DNA from: Pseudopedobacter sp038243635
GTDB taxonomy: Bacteria > Bacteroidota > Bacteroidia > Sphingobacteriales > Sphingobacteriaceae
Assembly: GCA_038243635.1 (NCBI GenBank)
Contig: JBBSQW010000008.1
Location: forward strand, 72,258 to 136,257
DNA: 64,000 nt
Reading direction: 5' to 3'
Shown: piece after piece, positions 60,017-64,000 of the stretch
How positions within the stretch are numbered: the stretch's first letter is position 1
How the letters are laid out: each line of letters begins with the position of its first letter
Made by a program: the position numbers and the translations under genes
The notes under the pieces: generated by a model
Seen by the model: the letters and a program-made list of their open reading frames with translations, nothing else
Database searches by the model: none
Told to the model about the DNA's origin: nothing

Positions 60017-61234
60017 ATGTTTTTTTTCTATGCTTACATTTTTCTATTTCAACTCTTAAACACCTATCTACCTTTTTTGGCAGTGTTTAATCCATATACT
60101 TTTGCTATAATTGCTTTGCCTATCGGCTTTTTGTATCGACTAAAAAAAATAAGTTTAAAGTTTATTGCGCTGTTGTTTTTTATGGCGGTAGCGCTCATTA
60201 TCATTTACGGCATTAAATTTTCTTTTGCATCTGCAGCCTTAACAACCGCCAAAGCAGTTCAGTTCAATTTCGGGTATTTAATTCTAGTCCCTGGTTTAGC
60301 TGCACTTTTTTCTTTCTCCAAGCAAGTTACGGTTAAAAGAATATTAGCCTTAACATTTTGGATAATAAGTGTGGAATTGTTTATAGAATTTTTTTTAATA
60401 AGAATACTACACTTTTCTCCTACTATATTTCAGCACTATCCACAAGTTGCCCACATAAGGATAGATAAAGACTCTGGCGAATTTGTTGCGGATAGATTAT
60501 TGGGAATGGTTGGTAATGCATCGGTAATGGGCGTGTTTTACAGTGTGGTTTTTAGTTTTTACTTGGGCTTTCTCTATTCAGAACAGCCTCTTAATTTTTT
60601 TAAAACGCATCTTAAGAAAATAATAGTATTTGTCACCTGCTTTTTCATGGTAGTTTCTGGTTCTGCCTTCTTTTCATTGGTAATGGCACTATTTATTGTT
60701 CGGGTGCTGAAAAAAGGTAATTTGTTAAAAAATATTTTCTTAGGAATTCTAACTATAGCATTGATGTTTGGTGTTATTGCTTTGGTATCACAATTTAACA
60801 GCTTTATTGGCAATAAATTTTCTATAGACTATCTTATATTTCTGCTTGTTAATGATGATATTGAAGGGTCTCTTCCTTACTTGCTTAACGATATGGCTAA
60901 CGGGTTCCATTGGTATAATTTTATAATAGGGACTTACTACTTTGAATGGGGTAACCCCAAAATGGTAATTAAAACTGTCGACTTTTTCTTTGCAAATTTG
61001 GTTTATGAGTTTGGGTTAATTGGGCTTGCTTGTTTCGTATATATTTTTAAACAGATTTATGGCAGTATCAAAAAAGCAGCAGTCATTCACATAAATTTTC
61101 TAAATTTCGGCTTTTTGGTACTCGTTATTGGCTCTCTCCATTACCCTAGTATCGTATACTTAGCGCCGCAAGTATTTATTTCAACTATTGTAGCGGTGGC
61201 GTTAAGAGATCAAACACGAAAATATGATTTTTAA
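60017..61234 (+). CDS. Wzy-like O-antigen/capsule polymerase
   Basis: A 405-residue protein with about 10-12 membrane helices and a hydrophilic periplasmic loop (about residues 280-325, around DDIEGSLPYLLNDMANGFHWYNFIIG). The position within the locus and topology fit the Wzy polymerase that joins lipid-linked repeat units; sequence similarity in this family is low, so the call rests on topology. The residue pattern VADRLLGMVGNASVMGVFY resembles the RxxG-type region of O-antigen ligase/polymerase proteins. It overlaps the next gene by 11 bases. Confidence 0.75.
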   Translation: MFFFYAYIFLFQLLNTYLPFLAVFNPYTFAIIALPIGFLYRLKKISLKFIALLFFMAVALIIIYGIKFSFASAALTTAKAVQFNFGYLILVPGLAALFSFSKQVTVKRILALTFWIISVELFIEFFLIRILHFSPTIFQHYPQVAHIRIDKDSGEFVADRLLGMVGNASVMGVFYSVVFSFYLGFLYSEQPLNFFKTHLKKIIVFVTCFFMVVSGSAFFSLVMALFIVRVLKKGNLLKNIFLGILTIALMFGVIALVSQFNSFIGNKFSIDYLIFLLVNDDIEGSLPYLLNDMANGFHWYNFIIGTYYFEWGNPKMVIKTVDFFFANLVYEFGLIGLACFVYIFKQIYGSIKKAAVIHINFLNFGFLVLVIGSLHYPSIVYLAPQVFISTIVAVALRDQTRKYDF

Positions 61235-62627
61235 TTATACATACATCTCAATATTTCTTATTACTTGTTTCACTAACCTGTCTTGCAAAGCGCAAGCACC
61301 AATTATTAGTTATCCGCAACAAAGTCCGGATACCAGACTTTTAAAAAACAATTACAAGCTGTGGGAGAAAACTCTCCCATTTGCGGGACTCTGTGTAAGT
61401 TTTAATGACAATAGGCTTAATAATTCAACGTCCACAGGCTACTATGGTAACGGCAAAGGCGCTTTGTCATCCTCTGTTTTTAAAAACAGTGTAACACTCA
61501 ATTATGCGGATTTTACCAATGCTGTAGCAGATATGGGGGATTGTGATTTTGGACGCTTTAAAAACAACTATCTAATATTGCCTTTATTCGAGGTAAACTG
61601 GTCTCCTTGGGAAGATGATAAAGCATGGTCAAAGATGGTTGATAACCTAAAAGTAGCTTCCAGAATTGCATTTAAGAGTGGTTTAAAAGGAATTGTTTTA
61701 GACACAGAAACTTATGGAAGTCCACAAAACCTTAATCTTTTATTTTATTGTGAGCAGTTTGTAGATTATAAGTTAAAAAAAGATGGTTTGGATGCATATT
61801 GTAGAATTGACAAAGTAAAAGACCGGGGAGAATTAGATGACTTGTTTACCGGGAATGGAAAAAAAATTTACTGGAAGAGTAATGATGATTTTATTGGAAA
61901 CTTAAAGCTAGAGCGTGTTGATTCCTACATATACAAGGATAAGGAGGATAATTATTATTACCCTTTATTAGATGTTAAGTATTATAAGCAGGTTAAGGCT
62001 ATTAAGGATAAAGTTAAGGAACGCGGGAGCAAAATAATATCAGCAATAAAAGAAGGATTTCCTAATGCGGAAATTATACTTACCTGTGGGCCATCTTACG
62101 TGAAAAACGTGTTGCAAAACCTTTATGGCCTGAACGAAACCAATAATTATCTAAGAACGGGATACGGACTTATTGTTCCTCTAGTTGCCGGGATGCTACA
62201 AGTAGTGGACAATAGTGATTTAAAATTAATAGATGGCCAAGAGCAGACTTATTATCACAAAAAGGATACGGACTTCAGCAATGCTTCCAAAGATTTCAAA
62301 GCAGCGGGTAGTTATTTTGGATGTGATTCTATCCTTTACAACCGACTGATGAAAAAAGCAATTGGCTTATATATTAGACCAACATCCAATAAAAAGAATG
62401 GTAATCCACGTCTGTTTACGTCATCAGATTTAATGGCCACCTTAAAATCTGCGATACAATTGCCCAATATTGAATACCTTTGGTTTTATGAAGAGAGTGA
62501 GAGTTATTGGTATATAGAGCGTTTGAAAAGCAGATATATTATTGATAAAAACATGTCGAAAATTGGAGGACTTGAAAACTCCAGTCACATTAATACCATC
62601 AAGAAAAGTTTAAATTTAGCTTACTAA
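61224..62627 (+). CDS. Secreted protein of unknown function in the polysaccharide locus
   Basis: A 467-residue exported protein. Signal region MIFNYTYISIFLITCFTNLSC with a possible lipobox L-S-C at Cys21, or cleavage after KAQA. I recognise no family. The mature part may be a TIM-barrel: strand-like YLILPLFEVNW, then GLKGIVLDTETYGS (Asp and Glu at a strand end), AEIILTCGPSYV, and IEYLWFYEESESYW near the end, a layout seen in glycoside hydrolases, with conserved aromatic residues. It may cleave or edit the exported glycan. This is inference. It lies between the Wzy-like and the GT4-like genes with an 11-base overlap upstream. Confidence 0.6.
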   Translation: MIFNYTYISIFLITCFTNLSCKAQAPIISYPQQSPDTRLLKNNYKLWEKTLPFAGLCVSFNDNRLNNSTSTGYYGNGKGALSSSVFKNSVTLNYADFTNAVADMGDCDFGRFKNNYLILPLFEVNWSPWEDDKAWSKMVDNLKVASRIAFKSGLKGIVLDTETYGSPQNLNLLFYCEQFVDYKLKKDGLDAYCRIDKVKDRGELDDLFTGNGKKIYWKSNDDFIGNLKLERVDSYIYKDKEDNYYYPLLDVKYYKQVKAIKDKVKERGSKIISAIKEGFPNAEIILTCGPSYVKNVLQNLYGLNETNNYLRTGYGLIVPLVAGMLQVVDNSDLKLIDGQEQTYYHKKDTDFSNASKDFKAAGSYFGCDSILYNRLMKKAIGLYIRPTSNKKNGNPRLFTSSDLMATLKSAIQLPNIEYLWFYEESESYWYIERLKSRYIIDKNMSKIGGLENSSHINTIKKSLNLAY

Positions 62628-62633
62628 CCAGAC

Positions 62634-63782
62634 ATGACAAAGCGAATTCTCCATGTGGTAAATATTTCTTTTGTACTGCCATATTATATCGGCGAACAGT
62701 TTGATAATTTTCAAACATTAGGTATAAAAACGTATGTAGCCTGTACGCCCTCCAATCACTTACAGGAGTATAGTGTACAAAAGAATTTTACGCCAATCAG
62801 TGTTAATATATTTAGAGAAATTAATCCTATTGCAGATTTTAAGGCTATTTTATTTTTAAGAAAGGAAATTATTAAAGAGAAAATAGATATCGTTGTAGGG
62901 CATACTCCAAAAGGAGCAATGATTGCAATGGTTGCTTCTTATTTTGCCGGCGTTAAGCAACGCATCTATTTTAGACATGGTTTAATGTATGAGACCTCTA
63001 AAGGAATAAAGAGACGATTGTTGAAAGGAATTGAAAGATTAACAGCGGGTCTTGCTACTAAAGTGGTTTGTGTAAGTGAGTCTGTAAAGCAGTTAAGCGA
63101 AAGCCAAAAGCTTGGTAATCCAAAAAAGAATATTTTATTAAATAAAGGGACTTGTAATGGACTAAATAGCGTGAAATTTTCTAGAGATAGCATTAGCCTT
63201 AGCGATGTTGAAGCTCTAAAACTAAAATATAATGTTTCTGTAAATGACATTGTTGTAGGTTACGTGGGAAGAATAGTCAAGGATAAGGGAATAAATGAAC
63301 TTCTGTCTGCATGGAAAATATTGACTTCCAAATATGATAATCTTAAGTTGCTATTGGTAGGTCCTTTTGAAGAACGAGACTCAATAGGGTCTTCGCAAAA
63401 AGAATACATTACCAGTAATTCTAGTATTATACACACAGGGTTGATAGATGATGTAACTCCATTATATATGCTAATGGATATGTTTGTGCTACCATCCTAC
63501 AGAGAAGGGTTTCCCACAGTAATATTAGAGGCGTCGGCAATGGAATTACCTATAATTACCACTAGATCAACAGGATGTTTAGACGCAATCATAGAGAACG
63601 AAACTGGGATTTTTAGTGAAATTGAGGGAAACGCTCTTATGAGAAATATAGAATTTTACTTGTTGAACAAGGATATAGGCAAACAACATGGTATAAATGG
63701 AAGAAAGTTCGTAGTTGAAAATTTTGACCAAAACATTGTTTGGAAAGCAATAGAAAAACAAGTTTTCGAGATAAAAGCTTAA
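62634..63782 (+). CDS. Family 4 (GT-B) glycosyltransferase
   Basis: A 382-residue retaining glycosyltransferase. N-terminal half: ILHVVNISFVLPYYIGEQFDNFQTLG, DIVVGHTPKGAMIAMVASY and KVVCVSESVKQLS. C-terminal GT1 domain (about residues 200-375): VGYVGRIVKDKGINELLSAW, LLLVGPF, and the donor-binding FVLPSYREGFPTVILEASAM with the E-x7-E motif. Similar enzymes are usually named CapM or WcfB-like. The sequence between wzy-like and ugd genes points to assembly of the repeat unit. Confidence 0.93.
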   Translation: MTKRILHVVNISFVLPYYIGEQFDNFQTLGIKTYVACTPSNHLQEYSVQKNFTPISVNIFREINPIADFKAILFLRKEIIKEKIDIVVGHTPKGAMIAMVASYFAGVKQRIYFRHGLMYETSKGIKRRLLKGIERLTAGLATKVVCVSESVKQLSESQKLGNPKKNILLNKGTCNGLNSVKFSRDSISLSDVEALKLKYNVSVNDIVVGYVGRIVKDKGINELLSAWKILTSKYDNLKLLLVGPFEERDSIGSSQKEYITSNSSIIHTGLIDDVTPLYMLMDMFVLPSYREGFPTVILEASAMELPIITTRSTGCLDAIIENETGIFSEIEGNALMRNIEFYLLNKDIGKQHGINGRKFVVENFDQNIVWKAIEKQVFEIKA

Positions 63783-63886
63783 GTTTAACCAATCAAAACA
63801 ATAAAATACTATCAACGATATGATGATCTATATAAACTCATTGATGATTTTTAAAAGTCAAATTTGATAAAAATAGGCAATTTAAC

Positions 63887-64000
63887 ATGAAAATAGCAGT
63901 AATTGGGACGGGATATGTAGGCTTAGTAACCGGCACTTGTTTGGCCGAAACCGGAAATGACATCATTTGCGTAGATATTGTAGAAGAAAAGGTAAACAAG
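63887..64000 (+). CDS. UDP-glucose/GDP-mannose 6-dehydrogenase, N-terminal part (truncated by window end)
   Basis: Only the first 38 codons are in the window, beginning at ATG 63887: MKIAVIGTGYVGLVTGTCLAE followed by ICVDIVEEKV. This is the classic N-terminal NAD-binding motif G-x-G-Y-V-G-L-V-T-G-x-C-L-A-x-x-G of UDP-glucose 6-dehydrogenases (Ugd/KfiD) and related GDP-mannose or UDP-ManNAc dehydrogenases. The exact substrate needs the rest of the gene. It would supply a uronic acid for the polysaccharide. The gap of 104 bases from the GT4 gene holds no gene and no clear terminator. Confidence 0.88.
   Translation, partial: MKIAVIGTGYVGLVTGTCLAETGNDIICVDIVEEKVNK

Noticed and set aside
1..64000. 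Possible CRISPR arrays, tRNA, rRNA or complete insertion sequences
   Set aside because: I saw no regularly spaced direct repeats, no tRNA cloverleaf or CCA-ended unit, no rRNA-like sequence and no transposase reading frame.

Overview
The window is AT-rich chromosomal DNA from a member of the Bacteroidota, most likely a Pedobacter-like Sphingobacteriaceae. The evidence is a PorP/SprF-family type IX secretion protein, an IPExxxVDY-family protein, DUF3109, DUF4197 and DUF4407 proteins, carboxypeptidase-like regulatory domains, SusC-like VVGYG motifs, and promoters of the Bacteroidota form TTTG-N20-TAnnTTTG. I found no tRNA, rRNA, CRISPR array or complete insertion sequence.

Region 1 (1-34.4 kb) is mostly housekeeping. 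It opens with the 3' part of alanine dehydrogenase, followed by a YihY/BrkB membrane protein, gcvH with a VanZ-like gene and a tiny lipoprotein, and feoAB. Next come a frameshifted ammonium transporter and a badly decayed sensor histidine kinase. Then follow maoC-like/thiL, pyk, an IPExxxVDY gene, acpP-fabF-rnc, a DUF4407 gene, clpS, an outer-membrane barrel remnant and porP/sprF. A signalling cluster follows: an ECF sigma factor, a membrane anti-sigma-like protein and an M1 peptidase lipoprotein on one strand, with a divergent YfbK-like VWA protein. The rest of the region holds DinB and WYL-regulator genes, a DUF4197 lipoprotein, a two-part Na+/solute symporter unit (43-residue membrane peptide plus SSS transporter), a YpfJ-type metallopeptidase, psd-cdsA-DUF2007-CPBP, dus and apaG.

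Region 2 (34.5-64 kb) is a large surface-polysaccharide locus, all on the + strand. It starts with sugar-nucleotide genes (DegT aminotransferase, WbpD-like acyltransferase, rfbA, gmd). A MntA/HepT-type nucleotidyltransferase-HEPN pair then precedes the export genes (wza-like, wzz-like). After these comes a contiguous set matching the Campylobacter GDP-linked legionaminic acid pathway in content and near order: legB, legC, legH, legI, legG, ptmE, legF, ptmF-like, ptmA-like, and then a PseA/WbpG-type amidotransferase broken by one missing base. The 3' part has acyltransferases (one frameshifted), a Wzx flippase, a Wzy-like polymerase, three recognisable glycosyltransferases, an epimerase, two proteins I do not recognise, and the start of a nucleotide-sugar 6-dehydrogenase. 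Together these genes could make a Wzx/Wzy-assembled capsule or O-polysaccharide carrying a legionaminic-type nonulosonic acid.

There are several single-base frameshifts (amt, histidine kinase, amidotransferase, acyltransferase). The histidine kinase also carries nonsense codons and an internal duplication, so its decay looks real. The other frameshifts could be either mutations or sequencing errors. All functional names rest on motifs and family knowledge read by eye; no database search was run.
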